From Aplidium turbinatum (Eukaryota > Chordata > Ascidiacea > Aplousobranchia > Polyclinidae): 64,000 nt of DNA. Below the pieces are notes generated by a model. That model was not told the origin of the DNA, searched no databases, and saw nothing but the letters and a program-made list of their open reading frames with translations. The stretch is from contig OU964921.1 of NCBI GenBank assembly GCA_918807975.1, positions 24,702,498 through 24,766,497 of the forward strand, given 5' to 3'. Positions within the stretch are counted from its first letter, which is position 1. Every line of letters begins with the position of its first letter. Shown piece after piece: positions 47,901 to 52,689 of this stretch. A program made the position numbers and the translations under genes.

Positions 47901-50900
47901 GTTCATGATATGGCTCATAGTGTAATTGCTTTTAGAGCTCAGAACTTTTTTTTTTAAATGTGACTTTTCGTTTTCACCTTTTCAAATTCATTTTGCAAGC
48001 TGTCTGGAAGAGATTTTGGAACAACCTCAAAGGGATTCCAAATCAGGCGATAATCGAGGTCGTCCAATTCAAGAAAATATGTCCCTAACTGATTATGCAA
48101 TGAAACCAAGTGATTAGGCCTATGCACTCTCACAAATACCAGAATTTCTTCTGCAATAATGGAGAACATTTAATCATGCTGTCAAAGATTTTGTGTTGAC
48201 AGCATAAGCGCCTAACTATTTTTTTGGCCGTGGGGGCGAAAGCGTGTTTCATCAGCAGCAACGTAAATTCAGCGAAATGCCACGCAGATAGATGACGTAA
48301 TTACAGTATGTCGTCACACTAGGATTGCTTTTATTGCCACACTCAGAGTTATCGCTACGTTCGACCTACCTTTAATTATTATAAACAAAACTCGACCAAA
48401 ACACATGCTATGCGACATGCGTCTGCGTTGGCTAGCGGTTGATGGACTGCGACTCTTTAAGCTAAGCACAACATAAAGTTTAGCAACGAACTAGATTGAT
48501 TAGCATGAAACAAAAGACGAAAAGGTTTACTAAAAGGTATACTGTAAATGGAATGAAAATAGTAACTTGATCATATGCTTGAAAATATACCTGTTGAAAG
48601 CAAAATCATTCATGTTTACGTCAACTCAACAGCACGTCACCTTGAATAAATTTAAAAGTTGCTGACATCCGTAAACAGCCCTTGAAAAATAGTTACGGAG
48701 AGACGTTTGATTAAGTTTTCGACTTAACATTGCTCCCTTTTTACTACAATATCGCAACTTATCGCTGACCAGCTTTTAAGTTTCAATTCGCTGTAATACG
48801 CCCGTTTTCGTGTTGCAGATGAAACAAAAGATGCGCATATTCCCCGGGCAGTGGCTATTTGACCGGCGCCGGTCTTTGAATCTGAAACACTATTTGACCG
48901 TCATTACGTCATTATACAGTCACTTTTTTTTCTTTTTCTCATTCAAAGCAAAAGACGAGAAGCGCGTATATAAGTTCTAAATCCGACTATTTTATTCAAC
49001 TCGTTACGTGGCGCGTGCGACACGTCGCCGGCTCCTATTCTAGAGCGACTCAGTTCGATGCTACCCGGAAGCGTTCTTTTTTTTTTAACTAAATTTTGAC
49101 CCGAATTGTATTTTTGTAGTCAATTTTTAATTTGAGTTGCATTACATTTACATACCATTACCATATTTTAAAAGAAGCATTGTATATAACTAACTTGTTG
49201 AGAGCAAAAATGTAATGCTTTGTTCGGCAAACAGGGTCACATCAATCAATCAATCGCTTTAATTTTCATCATTAACGCGTCAGGGACGAAAAAGATACTA
49301 ACTACAAAAATCGATATAGACCTACCAGCACGTTAATGAACGGGAAAAGGTGGCAAAACCTTGAAAGGTTTAAAACGTGCCTGAATGAAAAATTATGTAG
49401 TAGGCTATAGTCAGCACGGCCACAAACGGAAAATTACCCAGAGAAATTCTCAAATTCCAGCAAATTAAAAAAACTCTAATTTTATTACTCACATTTGAAA
49501 AGACATAAAAAATTGGGCTGTAGACAACTCAAATTAAAAATTGACTACAAAAATGCACTTTGGGTCAAAATTTAGTCAAAAAAATAAATAAAAAAAGGAA
49601 CGCTTCCGGGTAGTATCGAACTCAGTCGCTCTAGAATAGAAGCCGGCGACGTATCGCACGCGCCACGTAACGAGTTGAATAAAATAGTCGAATTTAGAAC
49701 TTATATACGCGCTTCTCGTCTTTTGCTTTGAAAGAGAAAAAGAAAAAAAGCGACTGTATAATGACGTAATGACGGTCAAATAGTCTTTCAGATTCAAAGA
49801 CCGGCGCCGGTCAAATAGCCACTGCCTATTCCACGCCTTTGATCGGGATTCTATGGCAACGGTCGTGTGTGCACCATACAGTTTGTGCGAGTCCGTTGTT
49901 GTGTTGATTATGCCGCGTGTGCGCAATGCGGTTTGTACCAACCCTTGTTACGTTGGTTAGCGGTTACCTCGGGCCGAGACTTCAAGTTCATCTTCACAGC
50001 AATCGATTCACTGCCGCGACAATTCTCTGCAGAGGTTTCGACTTTCGAAAGCGACATCGAGTCTGTTTGCAAGTGCATTAAGCTTAACGCACGCTGCGTC
50101 AACGTAGCAAATTATGTTGTTTTTGGGTGCATTCAACATCTGATGACATTGAATCGACGCAAAACATTGGTAGATTTTTGCTATGTCTCAGGCAGCAAAA
50201 TCAGTCATTTTTACATTGATTCAACGTCTGCAGACGTTAAATCAAGGAAGTGGCTATTTTTCCACAATCAGGTGTTGCCAGAGTTAGAATTAAAGTTAGG
50301 CAGGGTTAAGATAAGGGTTAGAGTTAGGAATAAGATTAGGGTTTTGATCTTCCCAGGACTAAAAAAAATTTCAAAAATACAAGTTTTTGTTTTCAACAGA
50401 TTTAAACTTTTCTCAAGATAGGGCAGAATTCCTTATCTGGCAACACTATTCAAGCTATTATTACACTATATAGTGTAAATATAGCCACAGCCTTAAATCA
50501 ATGTAAAAATGACAGATTTGTTTTGTCTGGGATTGTAGCATCGCTACTTGTTCTAGTTATTATTTATCGCGAAGCTGTTGCGGTTTGCATTTAAAAATGT
50601 TTTCCTGCTGCAGATCGCTAGTTCATCTATTGTTTCATGTATCAATGCAGCATAAAAAGTTGCTCACACGCAGAAATATGCACGGGGGCCTGGCCCCCAC
50701 GGCTTAGGCGCCTATGGTTGACAGTATATATTTTGTTCAGACAAGATCATACAATAACGACTGCCAAGAGCGAGAAAGTATAAGTGTCAAAACAAACCGT
50801 TATATATGGTGGAAAGATTTAATAGTTATCTACTCATTAGCATTCCAATAGTAACAATTTGTTGATGTCTAAACGCTAGTACGGTACACCAGCAGCAATA

Positions 50901-51299
50901 AATATGGCAGGTATATTTTTGTTATCAATTTGGTGTTGGTACAAACCAATAAACTCAAATTATGCAACAAGAGTTTGATTTAGACAAATACCGGTACCTA
51001 ATGAATTTTGATTGTATAGAACTATTGAAAAGTAATTGCTATTCATACATGAAGGTAAGTTATTGCTTCTCTACGGCTTTTTAAGTGATAACAACAACTT
51101 GAAAACAATACCTCAAATTAAGGTGCGATATAGTTGCAGTTACGTGCAGCAATTTCAGTTGCACTCACCCCCATTGGACATAATTTGTCTTGGCATCTTT
51201 AGGCCATGAAAAATCTCCAAAAATAATGTGGCCATCATGTTCTACTATTGCCTTCTTTCCAGTATTATACTCCCGTAGTATGCTCAAAGCATCTGCCAT
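11875..51299 (-). CDS. CDC73: CDC73 (parafibromin), Paf1 complex subunit, 11 coding exons
   Basis: Complete host gene. Coding exons on the minus strand: 51299-51169, 35435-35260, 35142-34967, 34497-34329, 24385-24099, 22323-22198, 17983-17780, 17668-17526, 17216-17116, 12269-12128 and 11911-11875. They total 1692 bp, or 563 residues plus TGA, and all phases fit. Domains: conserved N-terminal domain (about 1-110), a basic KVKR...SKRSR nuclear-signal-like stretch (about 123-152), a helical [19 protein letters not shown] region (about 182-200), [11 protein letters not shown], the [12 protein letters not shown] motif, and the C-terminal Ras-like domain (about 395-563) ending QLRF. The human protein has 531 residues. 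The extra length is mainly in linkers of exons 3, 5 and 7. In other animals CDC73 acts in the nucleus within the Paf1 complex on elongating RNA polymerase II and supports H2B ubiquitination and H3K4 methylation. That role is inferred by homology. No break was seen. Confidence 0.96.
12128..12269 (-). CDS. CDC73: CDC73 exon 10
   Basis: Acceptor TTTCCAG, donor GTAAGA. It encodes [20 protein letters not shown], then [20 protein letters not shown] and FWEVLDR, matching human [20 protein letters not shown] and KRHLDRPVFLRFWETLDRY. Intron 9 upstream is 4.8 kb and contains a LINE, SINEs and a dispersed repeat. Confidence 0.95.
12405..12800 (+). repeat. Dispersed 0.4-kb repeat, copy 1
   Basis: Reads with about 75-80% identity by eye to 63590-64000. 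Shared blocks are GAATTGCAGAATTTAGAAC, AGAATGAATAGATTTT, AAACTTGTTTGTG, TAAAGCACTT and GGTGAACTC. Same orientation, 51 kb apart. It lies in intron 9 of CDC73. No terminal repeats or coding potential were recognised. Confidence 0.75.
12801..14234. other. CDC73 intron 9 sequence without recognised feature
   Basis: AT-rich with homopolymer runs (for example poly-T around 13910-14010). No coding or repeat structure could be supported. Confidence 0.4.
14240..14556 (-). repeat. tRNA-derived SINE, family 1 copy 1
   Basis: The minus strand begins at 14556 with a tRNA-like head: box A TAGCTCAGTTGGTTAGCG and box B GGTTCGACTCTC. A body follows, shared with 20865-21109 (GACTGCTCTCCATTCAGC and the TCTTTATCYTCGGACTG stretch). 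The mismatched acceptor stem and the long body argue against a functional tRNA. Confidence 0.85.
15150..15252 (-). repeat. tRNA-headed SINE fragment
   Basis: The minus strand starts CGCCTCGATAACTCATTGGT TAAGCG, a box-A-like head close to family 1, but the box B region is degenerate (GGTTCCTTGGG) and the body differs. Probably an old or truncated relative. Confidence 0.5.
15348..16690 (-). pseudogene. 5'-truncated LINE, reverse transcriptase to 3' end
   Basis: The minus strand encodes, in order, [20 protein letters not shown] and [16 protein letters not shown] (16640-16430), then [16 protein letters not shown] (about 16250), [20 protein letters not shown] (YADD active site, about 16120), [58 protein letters not shown] and [15 protein letters not shown]. 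It ends in a (GAT)n 3' tail at about 15348-15360. Several frame changes break it. The 5' half is absent. The clade is not certain; RTE- or I/Jockey-like groups share this C-terminal architecture. It lies in CDC73 intron 9. Confidence 0.85.
16691..17115. other. CDC73 intron 9 sequence, possible hAT end
   Basis: A GC-rich island at 16752-16832 (GGGGCCAGACAAATCTCGAC to CACCTATGG) stands out from AT-rich surroundings and may be the remnant of a DNA-transposon end. No partner end was found. Confidence 0.3.
17116..17216 (-). CDS. CDC73: CDC73 exon 9
   Basis: Acceptor TTTTTTCAG, donor GTAAGG. It encodes [20 protein letters not shown] then [13 protein letters not shown]. The [15 protein letters not shown] string is essentially identical to the human protein and was the clearest single identification of the gene. 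Confidence 0.97.
17526..17668 (-). CDS. CDC73: CDC73 exon 8
   Basis: Acceptor TTTTTTAG, donor GTGCGT. It encodes [20 protein letters not shown], then [20 protein letters not shown] and KLQTNDDW. Human has a slightly longer loop between RRKD and TVPYRV. Intron 7 is only 111 bp. Confidence 0.94.
17780..17983 (-). CDS. CDC73: CDC73 exon 7
   Basis: Acceptor TATTGCAG, donor GTGCCG (weak). It encodes [20 protein letters not shown], a proline/lysine-rich linker, and [20 protein letters not shown] plus KDILQELK. The [10 protein letters not shown]...TSLIT..NAKD block opens the C-terminal domain and is one of the best conserved parts of the family. Confidence 0.95.
17984..19184. other. CDC73 intron 6 sequence, no feature seen
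   Basis: No coding or repeat structure could be supported between exon 7 and the SINE at 19185. Confidence 0.4.
19185..19440 (+). repeat. tRNA-derived SINE, family 2
   Basis: Plus-strand head with box A TAGCCAAGTGGTTAAAG and box B GGTTTGACACC, followed by TGTCTTTGGCAAGACTCTT. The last block resembles the CTTGGGCAAGACACTT core common in marine-animal SINEs. It differs from family 1 and lies in the opposite orientation. Confidence 0.7.
19441..20034. other. CDC73 intron 6 sequence, no feature seen
   Basis: AT-rich, no coding or repeat structure supported. Confidence 0.35.
20035..20301 (-). CDS. Hypothetical open frame in CDC73 intron 6
   Basis: The minus strand is open for about 88 codons: [20 protein letters not shown] then [40 protein letters not shown] and [20 protein letters not shown]. 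It has four or more cysteines, balanced composition and an in-frame ATG at 20250. I do not recognise it. It may be a piece of an unlisted transposon protein. A 10-bp tandem repeat abuts its upstream end. Confidence 0.25.
   Translation of the reverse strand, partial: PKYQRTADASCYFINGSLADICFYAADFGNLAEACKEYPKTLKSLRKFWSTEPTPIPMQRSKICAEHVIIVMQYKTCIRCVNPEKKTK
20286..20352. repeat. Short tandem repeat, TATCTTTGG-type unit
   Basis: A roughly 10-bp unit GGTATCTTTG / GATATCTTTG is repeated six times with point differences. Confidence 0.75.
20865..21109 (-). repeat. tRNA-derived SINE, family 1 copy 2
   Basis: Minus-strand head GCCCCGTTAGCTCAGTGGTT (box A) and GTTCGACTCTCAGGGTG (box B). The body matches 14240-14556, including CAGGACTGCTCTCCATTCAG. 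Both copies are in CDC73 introns and in the same orientation as the gene. Confidence 0.85.
21110..22197. other. CDC73 intron 6 sequence, no gene seen
   Basis: An exon-like block at 21938-22110 (acceptor TTTTTCCAG, frame [10 protein letters not shown]) was considered and rejected, because exons 6 and 7 join directly in phase. Confidence 0.4.
22198..22323 (-). CDS. CDC73: CDC73 exon 6
   Basis: Encodes [20 protein letters not shown], then [20 protein letters not shown] and VM, matching human [23 protein letters not shown]. Phase 0 at both ends requires the acceptor CCAGAAAG before CCT. The more ordinary TTTCCAG four bases earlier would break the frame, so the exact start is the least certain junction of the gene. 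Donor GTAAGT. Confidence 0.9.
22905..22994 (-). repeat. tRNA-Ser-like pseudo-tRNA or SINE head
   Basis: The minus strand reads ATGGCGGAGTGGTTAAGAAT (box A) and GGAGGTTCGATTCCCACTC (box B) 85 nt apart, the layout of a long-variable-arm tRNA. The T-stem pairs poorly and the acceptor ends do not pair, so a SINE head or pseudo-tRNA is more likely than a gene. Confidence 0.55.
22995..24098. other. CDC73 intron 5 sequence, no gene seen
   Basis: A short region at 23388-23480 has inverted ATATCCGGATA-type motifs and CGGTTAACCG palindromes suggestive of a decayed inverted-repeat element. Boundaries could not be set. Confidence 0.35.
24099..24385 (-). CDS. CDC73: CDC73 exon 5
   Basis: Acceptor GTGTTTAG, donor GTAAGT. 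It encodes an acidic start ([20 protein letters not shown]), then [40 protein letters not shown] and a Ser/Thr-rich tail ending ERTSST. The middle equals human [23 protein letters not shown]. It follows intron 4, the 9.9-kb intron filled with transposons. Confidence 0.95.
24940..26475 (+). repeat. Scattered GTAACGGACAGACA motif
   Basis: The motif GTAACGGACAGACA, or a one- to two-base variant, recurs on the plus strand at about 24943, 25097, 25297, 25320, 26288 and 26457. It is inside the hAT remnant, and the spacing is irregular. It could be subterminal transposase-binding repeats or decayed coding repeats. Confidence 0.5.
25792..25960 (-). CDS. Hypothetical open frame inside hAT remnant
   Basis: The minus strand carries [20 protein letters not shown], then [20 protein letters not shown] and [19 protein letters not shown]. 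The composition looks genuinely protein-like. The family was not recognised, and no start or splice sites could be assigned. It runs opposite to the hAT C-terminus at 26830, so it probably belongs to another inserted element. Confidence 0.25.
27130..28025. mobile_element. Long-inverted-repeat element, old copy interrupted by copy D
   Basis: Arm sequences of the family occur on both sides of copy D. The left side is GATTTGGATATATCCCAATT and the module AGAGACAGCC to about 27440. The right side is TTTTATGTGAGCAAATATTT to GAAACGATATTG at about 27876-28015. Copy D sits where the consensus arm reads CATGTCGATTTTATG, so this older copy was its target. Confidence 0.65.
27445..27874. mobile_element. 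Long-inverted-repeat element, copy D
   Basis: A 430-bp copy starting GGTCTGCTACTATTCGG with TTCGGAGAAATCCCAATTCG modules. It ends CTCCGAAACGAGCCATTTCG. The flanks GTAATATTA and TTAATTTTA are a poor 9-bp duplication (7 of 9). It belongs to the TTCGGAGA subfamily, like copy B and partial copy F. Confidence 0.75.
28062..28100. repeat. Inverted-repeat partner, left (with 34096-34135)
   Basis: GTGCAGACAGTTAGGTGC plus AAATAGGTGCGC recurs in reverse complement at 34096-34135. The pair may be the ends of a 6-kb composite that encloses copy E and the hAT nest, but no target duplication was found. Confidence 0.55.
28586..29430. mobile_element. Non-autonomous hAT element in copy E
   Basis: Starts CAGGGGCGGGCAACTTCTCC and ends GTATGTTGCCGTCCCTA, flanked by a perfect 8-bp duplication GGTTAAGA (28578-28585, 29431-29438). 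The ends are GC-rich (GGGCCGGATCCGGCCCGCGG near 29390). It splits the captured reverse-transcriptase cargo of copy E. Confidence 0.92.
29560..30398. mobile_element. Tigger/pogo-type MITE in copy E
   Basis: The terminal repeats CAGTAGAATTCGCCTATA and TTATAGGCGAATTCTACTG are flanked by TA dinucleotides (29558-29559, 30399-30400). CAGTAGA...CGCCTATAACG ends and the TA target are characteristic of the Tigger branch of pogo. Subterminal copies of CGCCTATAACGTCAATTCG recur at 29575-29700 and 30320-30390. No transposase is present; 839 bp. Confidence 0.9.
30498..30715 (+). pseudogene. Captured LINE reverse-transcriptase fragment (copy E)
   Basis: Same cargo as at 5941-6150 with an open frame: [20 protein letters not shown] then [20 protein letters not shown] and [21 protein letters not shown] codon is missing relative to copy C (HLKIL against HLTKIL), yet the frame is kept. 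It lies directly after the shared arm. Confidence 0.75.
30924..31012. mobile_element. Micro-palindrome element, best copy
   Basis: About 86 bp that is nearly one perfect palindrome from CCCAGACAACAAAATT to CGTCTGGG. The centre is CGTCTGCAGACA, with arms TTTTTACATTGATTCAACG and TTGAATCAATGTAAAAATGA. It would fold into a single hairpin. Related copies lie at 39945-40018, 40298-40350 and 50185-50530 (split). Confidence 0.75.
32410..33639. mobile_element. hAT-like element, middle of the nest
   Basis: The ends CAGTGTTGTACGCGTCAA and GGCGTCAACGTACAACACTG form terminal repeats, flanked by a perfect 8-bp duplication AACATTTC (32402-32409, 33640-33647). The subterminal motif TTGACGGCGT is repeated several times at both sides (32439, 32508 and 33520-33625), probably binding sites for a transposase encoded elsewhere. 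Confidence 0.92.
32853..33160. mobile_element. hAT MITE, innermost of the nest
   Basis: 308 bp from CAGGGGTTCCCAACCTTTTT to CAGGTTGGGAACACCTG. The flanks are GTTTAGCA and GTTTAGCT (7 of 8). Subterminal GTGGCCCC and GGCCATGG motifs are typical of the widespread CAGGGGTTCCCAAC hAT MITEs. Confidence 0.88.
34096..34135. repeat. Inverted-repeat partner, right (with 28062-28100)
   Basis: GCGCACCTATTTGGCAGGCA and CCTAACTGTCTGCAC are the reverse complement of the block at 28062-28100. Confidence 0.55.
34329..34497 (-). CDS. CDC73: CDC73 exon 4
   Basis: Encodes [20 protein letters not shown], then [20 protein letters not shown] and [16 protein letters not shown], closely parallel to human [21 protein letters not shown]. 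The acceptor is a NAGNAG pair (TTGCAGCAG), so the leading glutamine may be optional. Donor GTATAA is weak but in phase with exon 5. Confidence 0.95.
34967..35142 (-). CDS. CDC73: CDC73 exon 3
   Basis: Acceptor CTTTTCAG, donor GTAATG. It encodes [20 protein letters not shown], where human has SIDRSAPLEIGLQRS, followed by KVKR and SKRSRLED. This basic pair probably acts as a bipartite nuclear localisation signal. The acidic linker between the clusters differs from human. Introns 2 (117 bp) and 3 (469 bp) flank it. Confidence 0.94.
35260..35435 (-). CDS. CDC73: CDC73 exon 2
   Basis: Acceptor TTTGTAG, then G completes the split glycine codon. It encodes [20 protein letters not shown], then [20 protein letters not shown] and [14 protein letters not shown]. 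Donor GTGAGT follows. The [12 protein letters not shown] block is nearly invariant in animals. At 176 bp it covers what I recall as human exons 2 and 3 together, so an intron is absent here. Confidence 0.96.
35466..35710. mobile_element. Long-inverted-repeat element, partial copy F
   Basis: TGGGCTGTTTTGGAGAACCT with TTCGAAGATATCCCAATAAG at the left, then ATTTCACAGCGGCATCTGTT and AGGAGTTAGCTTATAATAGA, both also present in copy D and the old copy around it. It lies in CDC73 intron 1, close to exon 2. Confidence 0.6.
36581..37055 (+). repeat. Pair of 160-bp direct repeats
   Basis: TTTGAACACTGTGGGAAAATG to TTTGTATTTCG (36581-36743) recurs at 36893-37055 with about 85% identity by eye, a period of about 310 bp. 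Shared blocks are AAACATTTCGCAACA, GTTTCGTGCTATTCGACA and GTTGTCAACGT. It looks like a local segmental duplication in intron 1. Confidence 0.75.
37472..39026. mobile_element. hAT element with transposase trace and LINE piece
   Basis: The ends CAGAGGTGACGAACCTGCGG and AAAGGTTCGTCACCCCTG carry a perfect 8-bp duplication GCTTAAAC (37464-37471, 39027-39034). Between 37560 and 37680 a plus-strand frame ends FYAFTGAPF then [16 protein letters not shown], resembling the extreme C-terminus of hAT transposases (RLTD.HL...LR.A). The rest of the transposase is gone. A LINE fragment occupies 38160-38880. Confidence 0.92.
38160..38880 (+). pseudogene. LINE C-terminal fragment
   Basis: Plus-strand pieces: [20 protein letters not shown] then [58 protein letters not shown] and [14 protein letters not shown]. 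The CXCG...Q(T)ADHI..C motif and VTGCLRPTP block are typical C-termini of CR1/L2/I-like non-LTR elements. Stops and frame changes occur, and the reverse-transcriptase core is absent. Confidence 0.8.
39945..40018. mobile_element. Micro-palindrome element, diverged copies
   Basis: TTTTTACATTGTTTCAACG, CTGCAGAC and AAATCAATGTAAAAA reproduce the 30924-31012 hairpin. A third, worse copy is at 40298-40350 (TTTTTACATTGCTTCAACG and TTGAATCAGCGTAAC). Confidence 0.65.
40389..40775. mobile_element. hAT MITE
   Basis: The ends CAAGGGTCACCAAACTTTTT and GTAGTTTGGTGACCCCTG have a perfect 8-bp duplication TTCTACAC (40381-40388, 40776-40783). Subterminal GGGCCGG motifs occur at both ends. 387 bp. Confidence 0.93.
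41807..42373 (+). repeat. 5' LTR of the BEL/Pao element
   Basis: 567 bp, TG...CA ends, nearly identical to 47080-47646. Confidence 0.95.
42901..46773 (+). pseudogene. gag-pol region of the BEL/Pao element (incomplete)
   Basis: One long frame. The N-terminal gag-like half has an alanine/glutamate/arginine-rich repeated coiled coil (about residues 180-250) followed by the conserved DUF1759-like region ([20 protein letters not shown] onward). Cysteine/histidine knuckles follow ([28 protein letters not shown]), then a retropepsin-like protease around [12 protein letters not shown] with VLIGND. Remnants of pol follow, ending in the C-terminal domain found after BEL integrases ([20 protein letters not shown]). 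These parts identify the BEL/Pao family. The coding region is not whole. Confidence 0.92.
47080..47646 (+). repeat. 3' LTR of the BEL/Pao element
   Basis: 567 bp. It pairs with 41807-42373 and is followed directly by the CCGCC target duplication and the last 20 bp of the host hAT. Confidence 0.95.
47954..48169 (-). pseudogene. hAT (SCAND3/ZBED-type) transposase fragment
   Basis: The minus-strand frame contains [20 protein letters not shown] then [20 protein letters not shown] and [10 protein letters not shown]. The L...L..YF......WI.NPF....L...L..EFE pattern is found in the middle of SCAND3/ZBED5-like hAT transposases. It is a short isolated piece with no catalytic residues. Confidence 0.55.
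48847..49826. mobile_element. 980-bp element with about 330-bp inverted repeats
   Basis: The left arm starts GGCAGTGGCTATTTGACCGG and runs to about 49140. The right arm (about 49500-49826) is its reverse complement with few differences, including the self-palindromic GACCGGCGCCGGTC. The flanks TATTCCCCG (48838-48846) and TATTCCACG (49827-49835) are a 9-bp duplication with one mismatch. The arms include GCGACTC and TTCGAACT-like sequences but no coding region. Long TIRs with a 9-bp duplication suggest a MULE-like or foldback element. Confidence 0.88.
50185..50530. mobile_element. Micro-palindrome copy split by an insertion
   Basis: The left half is CAGTCATTTTTACATTGATT to GCAGACGTTAAATCAA (to 50245). 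The right half is TTAAATCAATGTAAAAATGA to TGTCTGGG (50493-50530). Another diverged copy lies immediately upstream at 50120-50165. Confidence 0.75.
50246..50492. mobile_element. Short relative of the GGCAGTGGCTAT element
   Basis: Starts GGAAGTGGCTATTTTTCC and ends AATATAGCCACAGCC, inverted over about 15 bp, with a perfect 9-bp duplication TTAAATCAA (50237-50245, 50493-50501). It shares the TGGCTATTT terminus and 9-bp duplication with 48847-49826. The interior holds TTAGGG-like runs (50300-50345) and the palindrome TTACACTATATAGTGTAA. Confidence 0.88.
50725..51168. other. CDC73 intron 1, 5' end
   Basis: No repeat or coding feature recognised. It begins after the hAT target duplication and ends at the exon 1 donor. 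Confidence 0.4.
51169..51299 (-). CDS. CDC73: CDC73 exon 1
   Basis: Encodes [20 protein letters not shown] through TNYVQWG. The ATG at 51299 sits in GGAATGG, with G at -3 and +4. The upstream frame stays open but the start matches the conserved MAD of the family. The exon ends in TGGGG followed by the donor GTGAGT. Its 131-bp coding length equals that of human exon 1 as I know it. A CATACAG just upstream could be a 5'-UTR acceptor. Confidence 0.96.
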
Positions 51300-51536
51300 T
51301 CCAAACTTTCCAACAAAACTACTGTATGTACAATTACAGGTACCTTCTGCCTCAAAAAACAGCCAGAACAAAAAATCAAACGTTTACAACACTTCTGCCC
51401 AATCAGTGTTACAAAATGTTATTAATCTTCTATTGATGCTAGAATTGTATGATCAAACTATTGTGAAATAAACCAAAACGAAAGTAAACTAAACAATCTA
51501 TTTGCCTCAGTTTGAGTCGAGGTTGTGACAAATTGG

Positions 51537-51955
51537 TGGCAGGTGCCACTGCCGCGGCACCTGCCACTGTTTTTGTGGCAGGTGCCACCGATTTTAGTGG
51601 CAGGTGCCACCGATTTTGGTGGCAGGTGCCACGGTTTTTGTGGCAGGTGCCACCGATTTTGTGGCAGGTGCCACTGCTTTTGTGGCAGGTGCCACCGATT
51701 TTGGTGGCAGGTGCCACGGTTTTTGTGGCAGGTGCCACCGATTTTGTGGCAGGTGCCACCGATTTTGATGGCAGGTGCCACTGCTTTTGTGGCAGGTGCC
51801 ACCGATTTTGGTGGCAGGTGCCACTGTTTTTGTGGCAGGTGCCACCGATTTTGGTGGCAGGTGTCCTTGATTTTGTGGCAGATGTCACCGATTTTGGTGG
51901 CAGGTGTCACCGATTTTGTTACAGGTGTCACCCAAATTCGTGACATGTGTCGCCC
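51537..51955. repeat. Minisatellite with E-box in each unit, upstream of CDC73
   Basis: A 20-25-bp unit GTGGCAGGTGCCACCGATTT is repeated about 19 times, best preserved at 51575-51860 and decaying to the right. Each unit holds the near-perfect hairpin GGTGGCA-GG-TGCCACC. I count 17 plus-strand CAGGTG E-boxes and one CACCTG. It lies 240-660 bp upstream of the CDC73 ATG. The long open frames across it on both strands are artefacts of the repeat. Confidence 0.92.
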
Positions 51956-52689
51956 AAGTTTATGTTTGTTGAATATTATTCTAGTCATAATAATGCAGCG
52001 ATAGATTTCACGCTACAGTGGTCACAATAGTTAGCCTCACACTGCTGTAGTAAGGTTCTGCCGATGTTCTACCACCCAAAATCTCACGCAAAATATAGCA
52101 TTTCATTTGATAAAAATGAATTTATGTAAAATCAAGTTATTTTTGCCAATTTTTAAATTTCGCAGTAACCCTCCAGTTGTCCATATTGCAAGAAAAACTA
52201 GTAAAGCAAGTCGTCCCGATCTTCCACTGTCCCTATCTTATGTAAAGGCATCGGCCTATTTGAAACAAAGTTTAACCTAGATCGAGTTAACGCAGCTATA
52301 GTATAGGCCTACTAGCTTACTGCGAACTTCAAACACGTTTAATCCCTTTCATCATAGCCGTAGAATTAGGCTAAACATAGAAGAATAAAACAATTTATCA
52401 TAGAAGAATATTTATTTCATTTATTATTTATTTGCGTCAGACAAAGCTGTGTCCATATCCAAAACAAAACAACGAAATAATACACAAACTGCAAATGCAC
52501 AAAGGTCACAGAGAGCCACTTTGGATGCCGCCGGTTTAAAAGCTCACTAAATAGGCAGTGTGTTCACATATCTACTGTTATAATTTACTGTTTACATATT
52601 TACATATCTATTACATATCTATTTAATTTACATATCTACTGTTATAATTTACATACAATGAGCGTTGGAAGAATTGAAAGTATTCAGAA
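51956..52689. other. Upstream flank, no gene seen
   Basis: AT-rich with a local near-duplicate of TTACATATCTACTGTTATAATT (52565-52650). Confidence 0.4.

Larger units (their letters stand above)
48203..50716. mobile_element. hAT element with nested long-TIR elements
   Basis: The ends CATAAGCGCCTAACTATT and GGCTTAGGCGCCTATG have a perfect 8-bp duplication GTTGACAG (48195-48202, 50717-50724). It belongs to the family of 37067-47671, with the same CATAGGCGCC end and G-rich subterminal tracts (GTGGGGGCGAA at 48229, ACGGGGGCC at 50682). It contains 48847-49826 and a split micro-palindrome. No readable transposase. Confidence 0.92.

Noticed and set aside
51439-52004. Long open frames on both strands over the minisatellite (up to 176 codons)
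   Set aside because: The repeat unit lacks stops in several frames, so open frames appear on both strands. The peptides are pure repeats with no family.
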